From Chenopodium formosanum (taxonomy: Eukaryota > Streptophyta > Magnoliopsida > Caryophyllales > Amaranthaceae), in contig CM044857.1 in NCBI GenBank assembly GCA_024500155.1, positions 1,924,501-1,988,500 on the forward strand: DNA of 64,000 nt, in the 5' to 3' direction. The position numbers were made by a program, and so were the translations under genes. The notes under the pieces were generated by a model, which was given only the letters and a program-made list of their open reading frames with translations, had not been told where the DNA came from and did not search any database. Below are positions 32,124-45,200 of this stretch, piece after piece. Position 1 is the first letter of the stretch. Every line of letters begins with the position of its first letter.

Positions 32124-34775
32124 TAGAGGTAGGCATCGTGTCGCGGCGGCCGGCCGCCGCGGGTCGTGCCTCGCCGTGCCTGGTGGTGGCTCGTGTCGTG
32201 CCTACATCGTGTCGTGCCGGGCCACCATTCAGCATACCTCGGCCCACGTGCCTGATGTGCCGTGTCGTGTCGCGCAAATATTTGACTGAGGTCGCGCCCA
32301 ACAAATGAACATCTACTAGAAAAAAAAATGAACATTTACTAGAAAAAAAAAAGAACATTTATTTCTGAACATTGTATTATATAAAAATGTATATTTAATA
32401 TTATATAACTGAACATTTCAGTTGTAAATAAAAATGAATCTATGATATTATTTATTCATCATTCATCAACATCTTTTTAAATTTCAAGTTAAATACCTTG
32501 ATGTGTTCAATTCTCTTGAATGTATATCATGCAATTGAGCTATATGATTTAATATCAATTAAATAAATCAATAATATGTTTTTTAATAGTGAACAATATG
32601 CTAATGTCTAACATTATTAATGCTAATGTTCATTGAACATCCTTTATTATAAAAACGAACATTTTATACAACTAAACAAACACAAAAATTTGTATTTCGT
32701 ACACTACTAGAAATAGGGCTATTTCCGACGGAATTCTTCCGACGACACGTAAATCCGTCGGAAAACTGTGAAATTCTGACGGATTTTTATTCCGTAGGAA
32801 ATTTCCGACGGATTTTAACAATCCGTCGTAAATTTTCGACGGAATATAAATCCGTCGGAATATATGGGCTTTTCGACGGAATTAGTATCCGTCGAAATTT
32901 CCGACGGAATATTCCGTCGAAAAGCCCATATATTCCGACGGAATTGAAATCTGTCGGAAATTCCCGACGGAATATTCCGTCGGAATATATTTTAAAAAAA
33001 AATAAAACGAAACCCTTCACATTCAAAACCCCCTTCAGCCGTTACTTCATTCTCTCTCCTCTTATCTTCTTCAATTCCTTTTCCCTCTCTACCCCTTCTC
33101 TTTCTATCTCATCTCCTCCTCCCTCCTCTGTCTTTCTCGTACTTCTTCTTCCTCCTCTTTCTCTTGTCTTCTCCGTCCTCCTCTCTCTCTTGTCTTCTTT
33201 GTCCTCCTCTCTCTCCGGCAAGAATCATCGACATCACCAAGAAATTCGAAGGTTCATGGTGAAATTCTTGGTATATACGGTCAAGTTCTTGGTTTTACGG
33301 TCAAATTCGACCTTGAAATCCCTAGATCTAGAGGTTTCATGGTCGAATTTGGCCGTATTAAACCAAATTCGAGATGAAATTCGAAGGTTCGACCTATTTA
33401 AGGTATGTTTTGTGTTTAATTTTCTTTTCTTTTTTTTTTTTTTTTAATTTTTGGGTTTTGTTTTTTGGTTGTTTATTTTTTTGGTTGTGATTCTGGTTTT
33501 TGGCGGTGATGGTGGTTTTTGGCGGCGGCGGCGGTTTTTGTTGGGGTGGTACGGCCGGATTTGTTGTAGATCTGGGTTTGTTTTGGTGGTAGATATTGAT
33601 TTGGGTGGATTAGGGTGGTGGAAATGGTCGTTTCGGGTTAGGGGGAAGGTCTGGTTCGGGTTAGGGGGTGGGTCTGGTTTGGGTTAGGGTGAGTGGTGGT
33701 GTGGTTCGGGTTTGAGTGGCAGTTTGTGCTTAGGGTTAGGGTTAAAGAGTGGTTGTGGCTGATGTGGGGGTAGTGGCGGCGCTGGTGGTCTGCAGTTGGG
33801 GATAGGGTGGTGACACGCCGTGGCCTTGGTGGTACGGCGTGTTTTTTTTTATATTTTAATTGAAATATTTTCCGACTGAAATTCCGTCGCAACTTTCCGA
33901 CAGACATAATTCCGTCGGAAGTTGCGACGGACTTTTCTAGAGCCAGAAGATCTGTTCCGACAACGAGATTCCGTCGAAAAGTCCGTCGGAGAAAGGTTTC
34001 CGACGGAATTTTCGTCGGAAGATGCCGTTTTTCCTACAAAGGCTTTTCCGACAACCGGTTCCGACGGAAACGGCTTTTTCGACAGATTTTGGGGTTTTTT
34101 CGAGGAAATTTTTCCGTCGGAAACAAGCAATTTTCTAGTAGTGGTATTAATTAAAAAATAAAATGATAATTTATTTTTATAAGAATGAACATAATGCGAC
34201 ATGAAAATAAACATTTATTTTATAAGAATGAACATCATACTGCATGAAAATGAACATTTGGTTATTGAAAAATACAAAGTTATTGTAAAATAGGTTCAGT
34301 TAGAAAATGTTCATTTTTATTACACTAAATGTTCAATTTTGGCGATGACCTCAGCTAGTGTTGGCTGAGTTCGACCTCAGCCATTAACTACTGGTCGTGC
34401 CGGGCACTGGCCGCCCATAATATTTTTTTTAAAAAAAAAATACTATATATATTTGTTTTTGAACAACGTTTTAAAAGGATATACCATTTAAATAATTTTA
34501 TTAATTTATATGTTTTTTTGTTATTATATTATTATTGTTCTTTTTATTATTGTTCTTTTTATTATTATTTATGTTATTTTTATGGTCTTGTCGTGCCGTG
34601 CCTGGCGTGCCACCAAACTACCGTACCGCCCGCGGGTTCATGCCGTGCTTGTGCCGGATTTTTCGAAATCGTGTTCACGGCACGACCCATGATCCACTCC
34701 ACGGTCACCATGCCGGGCCAATCTCGTGACGGGCCCTTGCCGCTCGCGGGCCTGCACGGCCCATGCCCAGCACTA
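32124..34775. mobile_element. hAT-type element, itself hosting a CACTA element
   Basis: Ends TAGAGGTAGGCATCGTG at the left and (from the right) TAGTGCTGGGCATGGGC, flanked by the 8-bp duplication GTAATTTG (32116-32123 and 34776-34783). The subterminal regions are GC-rich with many GTCGTGCC / GGCACGAC words. Without the inner CACTA element it is about 1.2 kb and has no transposase. Inside, at about 32286 and 34348, a second pair of inverted ends (CTGAGGTC...) with repeated AATGAACAT words suggests a further middle insertion. Confidence 0.85.
32702..34143. mobile_element. Non-autonomous CACTA (En/Spm) element
   Basis: 1442 bp starting CACTACTAGAAATAG and ending TTTTCTAGTAGTG, with 3-bp duplication GTA (32699-32701 and 34144-34146). 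Both subterminal regions carry many copies, in both orientations, of TTCCGACGGAATTCCGTCGG-like words, the probable transposase binding sites. The middle is a CT-rich leader-like stretch then a G-rich stretch; the reading frames there are low complexity. No transposase. Confidence 0.93.
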
Positions 34776-34783
34776 GTAATTTG

Positions 34784-35139
34784 TTTGACTTTTTTTTTTC
34801 TTCATATTTATACATATATATACTATAAGTTTCTCGAGTATTAAATATTTTGTTTATTTTTGTATGAATTAAACTTTAATTATTTATTTATTATTATAGA
34901 AAAATAATGGTTTTAATCATGTAGATATATATATTAAATGAACTTAAAAATATTTTTTAGCTCCTTTTGTACAAACAAAATTATAAAAGTTATAAATTTT
35001 TAAGAGAGAAAAAATTACATGTGGATCCATGTGAAATTTGGATTTGTGGATTCGGATCAATGTCCTTAAAATAAGTTTGGATCCAAATTTAGCAGGGTCT
35101 GGTCCAGTTCCGTTCCGTTGCCACCTCTACTAATTCTTA
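34784..35139. other. AT-rich spacer
   Basis: No feature recognised between the hAT element and the second enzyme fragment. Confidence 0.5.
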
Positions 35140-35331
35140 TCATGAGCCAAAGAAATTATGATCATGCATGTAATGAAAAAGGTCTTTGGTGCGTTGCTCA
35201 TTAGTCATTTGATACTTGATGCTTAGAAGTAGTACTGAATAAATCCAATGCAACAGCATTGTGCAGGGTTGCATGCAGATATTTCCTGCACCTTGAGACC
35301 AACTATTGCAATCAAACATAGGAGAGTTCAA
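35140..35331 (-). pseudogene. Decayed fragment of the acyl-activating enzyme gene (copy 2)
   Basis: A minus-strand frame that keeps a recognisable trace of exon 2: SPMFDCNSW matches PMFHCNGW of the intact gene and the next residues follow the GTNVCLRNVI segment with frameshifts and indels. Located just upstream of the germin-like pseudogene, as the intact enzyme gene is upstream of the intact germin-like gene. Confidence 0.72.
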
Positions 35332-35704
35332 TCAGTAATACGGAGTAATAAAAATTTTAAATCCCTACTTTTGGCTAAGTCATAGTTATAACCTAGTGAA
35401 AACACATTAATATATTATCAAAAAAGGATTGAATATTAATCTGTGAAAGAGTCCAATATAGTTTTTTTTACCAATTCACGCCATCTTACACTGATTTCAT
35501 AGCTTTATAACAGAAAATACTCCAACGATTGTTTGTGAGCACAGAAATTGGTAGGCAATACCAAGTCAGTTCCTGCTTAAAAGAGAAATATAAGTTAATA
35601 AATCAACTACCTTAAGACTTAGTTAACATGACATGATAACTTTCTTGACAAATTTACGTGGTCTACAAAAATATGACCAATTCAACTCCAAAACAATCTA
35701 AACC
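35332..35704. other. Former promoter region of the germin-like pseudogene
   Basis: AT-rich sequence; parts resemble the region in front of the intact germin-like gene. A TATA box (TATAAAAA) follows at 35705-35712. Confidence 0.45.
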
Positions 35705-35712
35705 TATAAAAA
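35705..35712 (+). promoter_or_regulatory. TATA box left in front of the germin-like pseudogene
   Basis: TATAAAAAGGG at the same relative place as in the intact copy, followed by a similar leader (CCATCACAACTTACAAG). The core promoter was therefore duplicated with the gene. Confidence 0.6.
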
Positions 35713-35788
35713 GGGTGCGTTCCCAAGCAAGAAACCATCACAACTTACAAGTGCTCAAACTCATACAAAAGAAATAAAAGTTCATTAC

Positions 35789-36364
35789 AGCAGAAACTAA
35801 ACGATAAATCAGATTTCGATTGTAAATGGGCTATTCTGCAAGAATCCAACGGCAGTTACATCAGAAGATTTCTTCACCAATGGGCTAAACAAACCTGGTA
35901 ACACCAACAATAAGTTAGGCTCAGCGGTGACTCCAGTGGCAGCAGCACAACTGACAGGACTCAACACCCTTGGTATATCACTCGCCAGGCTTGACTTTGC
36001 CCCATATGGCCTTGTTGCTCCCCACACACACCCCCGTGCCACTGAGGTTTTCACTGTGATGGAGGGTACCATTTATGTTGGTTTTGTGACCTCTAACCCA
36101 GCGGATAATAGTGCAAACAAGCTCTTTACCAAGGTTCTCAAAAAGGGAGACGTCTTTGTTTTCCCACAAGGTCTCGTTCACTTTCAGCTAAATGTTGGCA
36201 AAACTCCTGCTTTTGCCATTTCTGCCTTGAGTAGCCAGAATCCAGGTGTGATCACTGTTGGTAACGCTGTTTTCGGGTCTGAAGCACCTATCTCGGTTGA
36301 TCTTCTTTCCAAGGCCTTTCAGCTTGATGCTAATGTCATCAAGTACATTCAGTCCAAGTTCTAA
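35789..36364 (+). pseudogene. Germin-like pseudogene lacking exon 1
   Basis: The 5' leader is fused directly to exon 2 at about 35820. The signal peptide, the first germin Cys and the intron are gone, and an in-frame TAA precedes the junction. The rest is an open frame to the TAA at 36362-36364, highly similar to the copy at 25.3 kb, with both germin boxes intact (HTHPRATEVFTVMEG and GDVFVFPQGLVHFQLN). The first in-frame ATG (36057, in FTVMEG) is inside box 1, so no functional cupin could be made. It lacks the last few residues (AMTS) of the intact copy. Confidence 0.88.
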
Positions 36365-37994
36365 CTGACTGAGAACAGGCACAACTACGTAGTGCAAAGT
36401 GATTTCATTATGTTTGCAGATGTTTTGATTTTCTAATAACATTATTTATTTGTTTTTAATTTACAACAATAATTGAATACCTTCTTCATACAGTATAAAA
36501 AAGTTTATTGAATTATAATGTATACAATGTCTGTTCAATATTAGCCATGGAAAAGAAAGCAATTGAATCATATGTTTGCTGTGCCTTTAGTCTTGTTTTC
36601 CCTAAACTCCAATCCCAGCTTCTTATGCAACGTCAAGGTGCTTACTAGTTACTACTGATGTTGCTTAAACTCTTCAGACCTCCCACACATCTTATGAGAA
36701 CCTTAAATGCTTCGTGTATCTCAGAAAATATCCTTGTAACATAGTGATTTTTATTAAAACTCGTGCGAGCTTGGTTTGAGGTACACATGTGCCACTTGAC
36801 GTAACTTAAACATAATGACTTTATTTTCAACTTAATGGCCAATATATTAAAATTTTCATTCTAATATATATTACTCTCTTATAAGTTATAATCTTTATTT
36901 TCTCAAAAAAAAAAAAAAAAAAAAGTTATAACCTTTATTATATTATACGGGCTTTTATTTTATGAACTAAAAGTGAAAAGAATAAACATAAAATTAATAT
37001 TTATTACACCGATTTACTCGTGAATTGTTGATAAATTCCCAACTTAATACTAAAAAAGGAAATATATTAAATGCTTATATGCAGGGCTGCATATAGCATT
37101 ACCTTTTATTTTAACATAATAACTTTTATTTTAACCAGTGACTTTTTTTATTAACAAAAAACTTTTATGTTTAAATAGCAACATTTAAACATAGTAACCT
37201 TAATATTAATGGTTTGCAATAAATTAGTGTAAATTATATTTATTTATGAGTTACAAAAACTTATGAGGAATGCATGTGTTGGAAAGCAAATTTTATTTTC
37301 TTTTTATAATTTAAAATTTGAAGATAAATTTATTTTTATAAACTTTAGATGCTCTTTTAAGCCGTTGGATATATTGTTGGTTTTGCTTAAGTTGTTAATT
37401 GCTCCGAAAATCAAGGAACAACTTAACAATAACTTTTGATATTAGAGTTGTGGAAGAATTTTAAGGAGCATGTTCTATTTTGTAGCAACATCCTTAACCT
37501 CATTCCAACGTACATTTTTATAGCCTGTATATATATGTTGCAAATGGTTCTGGCCAAAGTTAGAGGAAAAACAGTCCACAAAATTTCCTATAAAATTAAA
37601 ATCAAGCAATACTATAATTATTATGAAACATTGGTGTAATTTGGTTCGGGGGTCTTTTGCTACACACAATTGATCCAGGGGTCGTTGTATCTTGGGAGAG
37701 GAGCGCATAAATACATTCTACCGGTGCAGTGGGGCATTTTCTCTTTAAGGATAGCGCGTTGTATGCTACAACCCAGGCTATTCTAAACTCATTCTTTTAC
37801 TATTATTTACTTCTGTCTACTTGATTGTTATTATAAGTAGGAATTTTTGACAATTATCACTTACAATTGTTGCTGTTTTAGCAATTATCACCTACAGTTT
37901 TACTACTATCTAAACAACAATAATTTTTTGAATACTATGCTACAAAAGCACGGGGAAAGATAATGACTATAACAGGAATCGGCAAAGAAATAAG
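36365..37994. other. AT-rich intergenic region
   Basis: Poly-A run near 36905-36923 and AT-rich sequence. I see no gene, RNA or well-bounded transposon. Confidence 0.5.
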
Positions 37995-38040
37995 GCCATC
38001 ATAACTTAAAGTTTACTGGTTTCTGTTATTTTGTTAAAGA
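37995..38040 (-). pseudogene. Short relic of the acyl-activating enzyme 3' end (copy 3)
   Basis: GGCCATCATAACTTAAAGTT and TTTACTGGTTTCTG match the stop-codon region of the intact gene (10040-10075: GGTCATCATATCTCAAAGTT, TTTACTGGTTTTG). Only about 45 bp are recognisable. It indicates yet another duplicated copy, now almost erased. Confidence 0.55.
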
Positions 38041-38451
38041 CTTCCTCCATTATCAAATTTCTCTTTTAGTTGCAAAACAGAGCATATATTCGCAATCTCT
38101 GGAAATTTGTAGCATTTAGATTTTCACACTTTTCAATGGAAAACTTTGGCCACTAATACTCCGCAATTTAATTTGGTTTTAGTAAATAAGATATTAAATT
38201 TTGATAATTGAAAAACATAAACAAATCTAATAAGATCTCATGTAAATGTTATAACCATATTCTTTCTTACGTAAAACACAAAATATATATATTTTTTTAA
38301 AAATGTGCGATTAGTAAAAACATTCAAATGGCGCACTTAAAAAAAAAACTGAAGCAGAATATTCATCCATGTTAAAAATAGACCAGATTAGATAGTACCA
38401 AGTTCATGAGGCAGACTAGAACACCAAACTATACCAAACCAAAATTTGAAA

Positions 38452-38486
<35 letters not shown>

Positions 38487-39290
38487 AATCAGAATATGTT
38501 CAATAGTGTGAAGAGAACAAAGCTTAAGTTATGCAAAAACATTTGTATCTTTATTCTTGAAAAAATATTGTACTCCGTAGTAGTTAATTTTAAATTTAAG
38601 GAAACCAGAATTAGCAGCCATATACATGTACGAAGAATATCATTACAAAAAGACGAGCAAATGGTGCTCCTTGAATGCTTTAACCTTTGCTAGTTTGCTA
38701 TAGATAATTCAGACAGATTTCAGCCAAAAAAGAGAATTACAATCCTTTACATGTACTGCTTTAGCCATTATTAACTAATCATCAGACTCTGTATTTTTGA
38801 ATATTGAAATACCAAAATAAAATACTTCGTACATCTGAGTCCTGTAAGAAAGTCAAAACATCAACTGAGTCACATCGCCATCGAGCTGTCGTCATCATTC
38901 AAATAAACATGACGGACTAAAAACTCTTTGGTATGACATTGTTTCTCCTTGTTCATTGCAGGGAAAAGGAAACCTTTCAGCCAGTAAACACTTCTCAACC
39001 CCATCATTACTAGTCTCCAAAAATGTAAGAAGGAACCTTGGGTGATGCGGATAGAACAAAATTTGCACAAGCATAGCAACCAACACTTCAGTTCCAATTA
39101 GGAAAAGAGCCGATGACTTAATGAGAGCGTTTCAATTGCATTGAATGCTTCATTTTTCACTTGACACCAGCACACCACAAGATATTGAGAAAGAGACCTC
39201 AAAATACATGGCAGGAGTGGAAGCAAGTCCAGTTTGGCTAAAAGCTTCATCACCAATTCACCATATGACAATCAAAGTTCATGTACTCTT
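38041..39290. other. Spacer and 3' region of the PPR gene
   Basis: AT-rich with a poly-A run at 38456-38482. The right part should hold the 3' untranslated region of the minus-strand PPR gene. No other gene recognised. Confidence 0.5.
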
Positions 39291-42200
39291 TCACAAGACA
39301 TTTGTTGTTTGGGCAGCAACACTCACAAGTCGTTTGGCCCATGGACTCTCATCAGGCACCCATGAAATTGAGGACCCAACAAAGGAGCACCATCTTAGAT
39401 TCAACAGAGCAGAAACAAGGTTCTCAGAATCTCTGAACATCTGTAATACATGTGTGTCAGCATTTTGTTCTTCACTAAGAATGAGATTCTCATACAACCT
39501 TCTCATATCCTCGAGAGTCTCGCGATCTAGGGAGATCATTCGCAAGCTCAAGACCTGCAACGCCTCTACTGCAGTGCCAAGAAACCCTCGCTCAACATAA
39601 GCACTAAATACATAACTACAGGTTGATTGATCTGGTTGGATCTTCTCCCGATGCATTGCCTGAATCACAGTCTCGATAACATCGATCCTTCCCTGCATCA
39701 TTACATGAAAGCAAAAATGCTCACAAGATGCTCAAAATCATAAGGAAGGAGATCAACACACTAGCTGCCTTGTGGCATTTGAGCATTTTCATAAAAACTG
39801 CTAACCCTAAAAGAAACAAAGATAAGAGGGGGGGATATAAAGGAAGCATATTTTAGCATTTGTTTAAACAAGACAGGAAAATAATACAACTTTCCAATAA
39901 GGTAGTAGAGATGCTGCAAATCGTGCTAATACAATAAAAATAAAAAATAGACATATGGAAAGATGCAATGCACCCAGTAAATGAGTAATTCTATCAGCCT
40001 TACCTTGGATATTGCTATAATTTCAAAGTCAAGACAACAAATTGCATAAAATAGGATTAGATGAAAAGGCCATGTTTGGCTACACTTTACATCGATCCTC
40101 AAATTTTGAGGGAACTGCAGATGCAAATATGCAATCACATGATTCATAGCTTGCTTCACTTCACAGCAGAGATACGGGAACCTTAAAGTTAAGGCACTGA
40201 TCTCTATACTAGAGAATCATAATCTGATTTCTAATTGTTTGTTGAATACAATCTACATCACCAAGCCAAAACACAGCACTAACCAGAGCTATTGACATTT
40301 GCATTTCAACTAGAAATCCTCTCTAAGCCACTCTTGTTTTGCTTAAAGTCTGTAGGGGTTCCGACTTTACATGTATAACAAAAGATTGAAAAATAAAAAT
40401 AGGATATATGTTTGACAAAAATAAATAAATACCTTTAAACTTGCTTTTAGAAGAATGGGATTGAAAAGCAATACATCAGGTTTTTTTCCTTCAGATATAG
40501 CTTGATCAAGAAGATCCACAGCATCAGTGAAAGCATCATATTCCAACAGAATCTGAAGATGTAAAGAGAATTAAAGCACACACAAAAGCTTGCATTACAG
40601 ATGTTTGGGCACTCAAGTGCAACGGAATTGAACTACAAATATTATAGGAAGAACTAACAAACCAGCTTGGGTTGCAATTTATATCATATTTTTGACTTGG
40701 TAAAACCATATACTTTTGAAAAGCAAACACCTCTAAAAAGAAAAAGCTATTAGAGGTAATTATAAGTCAAGTTATCAAGTAAGACAACAGTATAGCACTT
40801 TCCACCGATGAACATTTCTTTAGATGCATCACATAGCACTATAGCAGATAAAAATTCATGGATAAAACTTAAGCTCTCGACAGTTCGACAAATTCAAAAT
40901 TTCCATAATAATCTAGGTATAGCTTTCATACAATCAGTTATGAACATACTAAACTTATCACAATAAGTTCATATCAAAAAATACTACCCCTGTTTTGTTA
41001 TAGCAACACTTTCTTTTACACAGACTCCAATGCAAACCTTTGACAAGTGATTTTACAAGATCTCACATAGTAATATATTTATGTCAGTAAATACTGTGAA
41101 ATACTCTACACATCTAATGAATTTTACAAGATCTCACACAGTTAAAAATTTATGGGATATTTTACATGGTAGCTTCATACTATCACAAATTTCGCTTGGT
41201 AGAACATTTTTTTTGTCATTTTCTCAAGTGACCCTGTGGTTATGCAAGTACACATAATGTGCCCTCTTTGCTCATTTAAATGGCTAACCCATCATTTAAT
41301 AACTGTTTTTAAACTTTAATCATACAAACCGCCCCCAACACAACCAACCACAACCCCCTAACCAAACATCCAAAACCAAAACCAAACCCACCAAAAATCA
41401 CCACTTAACCCCCAAATAAACCACCCACCCACTGAAAACCTCCACCCACCCTTAAAACCACATTTTAACTCTCCAGATGACCACCTAACCCTTTGAATAC
41501 TACCTTCACCTTGAGTCCTTCACTGCTATCCATATATTAATGTGTATTCCTTTAAACACTAAATCTAGTGAAGATCAGAGGGGGGAAAAAGTGGTAGCCA
41601 AAGTTGGTATGGTCATCAGATGTAGTCGGTGGGTGGGGTGGTGGGCCAAAGGTGGTGATGAGGGGTGGTAGTCTGGTGGGCTTGGTTGGGCCAAGCAAGG
41701 GGGCAACATGGTAAGAGGGTTGTAGAACGCATTAACTATACAGGTAAGTTAGTATTTTAAAATTTTAAGCCTAAATTGGCCATGTATATTACAATTGACA
41801 CATCCTAGTTATATTGTAAAAGCAGAGAGTCATGAAAGAAAACAGCAAAAATATAAAATTAAAAAACCACCAAATGGAATTTGCAAACATACTAGGCCAC
41901 TATGTAGAATTTATCTCTAAAGTTTGACCACCAAAAGGCAAGTGTTGCAATAATTAAAAGAAAAAAAGGTTGAAAGTAATAAAGGAAATGCCCAAAGGCA
42001 GGGTGGCAGACAGAAGCCTATGCCTCATAGTACAAAATGCAACACCATTCACGAATTAATCCTAGCTTTACAATTGAAGGCAAATGAGCTCTGACTTCAC
42101 ATGAAAATGTATGAATTTGATTGTGTGAGGAGTATGGCCCACCTCATACTCTCACCCTTTGCTTTACCTCTAGCTTAGATTCACAATGGTTAGTGAGCGG

Positions 42201-45200
42201 GTCAATCCACATACTATGCCAACGTAAACAAATAAAAACTAATAATTAATATGCTTTGAGACAAATTATAATGAACCAATACCTTTATAAGTGCAGTATA
42301 TGTTAACGTCTGGGGAGAAAAGCCATCACGAATTATCATCGAAACCAAAGCACATGCAGACTTGAAACAGCGAATATTTGAGCAGCAATCAATCATAATA
42401 TTGTAAGTAGCAGCATCAAGCTTGATCCCACATAGTTTCATTTTTCTGAAAATTTCAATTGCCTTGTGATTCTGCACAACAAGCAAAACATTAAAGCAGT
42501 CATCAACGGAGAAATAGATTCCTGGCTGATAGAGAAGATTGTAGGAAGAGCACACCTCTTTAGCCTCAACAAGTGAATGCAGTACTGTATTATAAATATC
42601 TATTCCAAGATAATTATTGACCGAAAATTGGCTTTCTGCTCGATGCAAGTACTTTAGCAGCTCCTGCACCATCCCTTCTGAGCCAAAGGCTTTTAACTTC
42701 AGAACAGAGAAACCCAGGGGTGAATTGAAGTGAAAACATTATATATTTGGATAATACAATACATAAAAGCATGACACATTTCAGAATAACAAGGCTTCCA
42801 ACTTCATAAAAGATGAAGCCAGAGGAGAAAACCTAATACATTATATTCAGATGATAAATTGCACAGAGCATGATGTGTTTCAGGAGAACAAAGCGCCCAA
42901 TTGTTTCACATCTATATTCAATACATAAAACCTACTTGAAACTTCATAAAGTTCAACATATAATAAATAAGTTAAAACTACAGATGATATTATAGAAACT
43001 ATTATGACAGATGAACCTTAATGAAGCTAACAATTTTCTGCCTTATCAGTTTTGATACAGCAACTCCACAGTAGCTAATAATTCAAACCTAATCTGCAAA
43101 ACATACTTGACCCATCATCGGACAAATTTCAACTGTTAATGGCATTATACAAAATTTAAGTCCCAACTGAGTTGTCATGTTGTATAGTGGCATGTGCAAG
43201 TCAGTCAATGCCCTTCTAGAATGTAAGTAAGAGCCTCATATGAGGCATATGATATATAACAATCTATGCTACTCAGACTATATTTCACCTCAAGTATTTA
43301 TGTCAGATCTTCGACCCTGCAACAGGGGGCATGCAAACTTCAGTAATTCATTTTGAGTAAAAATCAAATAACTTTTCACAAAAAAGAAAAGTCAACACAT
43401 AGATAAGCACTCAGGTCCATCACAACTCACAGATAATCTAATCTGAGTAATATAGTCATATAGATGACAGTTCTTCATGTCATCCTACTTCACTTCTCCC
43501 AAAACCCTTGGAATTAGCATCACAAGAAAGCATAAAAAGGCCATAAACTACACAACATCTTCAACTTATGAACATGGTATTGGTGTAATACCTCAATGGT
43601 GTTGGTGTTGTCCACCTAGATTAGTAACTCAACCATACTTCAATGTAAATTAATGTCAAATACCATAAAATGTTCAACTTTTTAGCAATTTGCTACAGCA
43701 ACATCCACTTGAACATCGAACTAGAATAACCCAAAACAAAAAAAAAAGGTATGAAAGGCTACAAAAATTCATAGCTTATGATGGTTCATATGGAGATGCA
43801 GGGTCCAAGGATATGATTTAATATAAGGATAAAACTGTAATTTTGCACAGTTAAAAAAATAATAGGAAAAAAAAAAAAAAAAGCATGTATAGTGTGTTGC
43901 ATTTAAGATGACATTTCCATTGATGAGAAGTGTTGTAAATAAAAGAAATTGGAGGAAGTATATATAAAATTCAATAAATGTACCAATATAATGATCATGA
44001 ATGGAACATAGATTTTTCATCTCAATCAAAGGAGTCCTACAGCTCACAGCCATGTTAGAATTCTATTAGAGGTCAAGCTCACAAGGAAAGCAAATATCAT
44101 TTTGTTCATTAATGTAACCAGTCTGTTTTTGAGTCCTATCCTCATGACGCAAGCTTACCAACAAAAATGATTTTGTGAATGACCTCAGACAACCAAAAAA
44201 AGGGAAGGATGATCAATTTCAACTTCATTTTGAGCCACAGCCAGCAAAATCTAGAATACATGGTATAGAATCTAGGAGATGAAGCCAATATGCCCTACCT
44301 CAATTTCAACAACTTTTACCAATTCTCTAGTCCTTTTGTGACTAGAGAGGGAAGCAGTGAAATAAATCAATGGGCAAAATGCACAAAGCTGTCACATATC
44401 TATGTATACCAATTAAGAATAATGAAGATGCTAAACCAAAGCCTATATATATTCCAATTGCAATGCAGGAAAATCAATCAGTGAAATACGTGTATTAATA
44501 ATTATTTGTCCACCAACAACACATGAATTAGCTATCTTAGAAGATAAGAAACCACGGTCAACGCTTGTTAAACAAAATTGCAAGAACATGCAGAGACCAT
44601 CATCACAATCAGAAGCTCACTACTCAATGATCATAATAAATTTTAACACAAATGAAGAAATCAAGTATATTTAAACATACTTGGTAACACAAATGATAAT
44701 ATGCATAAAGCCACAAATATTACATTCGAAGAAAAGTTAAAACCATATCACAATAAAAAAAAAAAAAAAATTTAAAGTTTTTTTTTTACCAAATTCTTCA
44801 TCGAACGCTGACTGTGCTGAATTCCATTTTGGAGCATATCCATTTCTATGATGTTGATCCTTTTAGCAACATCTGCATGCGATAACAAATTACCTTCTTC
44901 ATATGGGGCATTGACATTCCCAAATAAAGAAAATAACAGCTCATATGTTCTGATATCTGGCTTAATTTTCACTTTTCTCATCTTAGCCAACATTTTGATA
45001 GCACGTTCAGGTTGATCCTACAGATATCAATGGCGTCAAAATTACATATCAGAGAGGCAATTCTTCAGCAATAGCAAAGGATCAAGATGATGATAGGAAA
45101 CCAGCCTCAGCTTTATCAAATTATATGAATACTTTATGCCAAGAATTCAGTCCAACAACCTTCTTTAAAAGCGAATCTCATAGAATCATGATACTTCCAA

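Noticed and set aside
32069..32358. GC-rich Arg/His frames at the left end of the hAT element
   Set aside because: Arise from subterminal GTCGTGCC repeats; both strands are open only because of composition.
32944..33907. Reading frames of 80-167 codons in the CACTA element
   Set aside because: Low complexity (Ser/Leu or Gly/Trp runs) and located in non-autonomous transposon sequence; no transposase motif.
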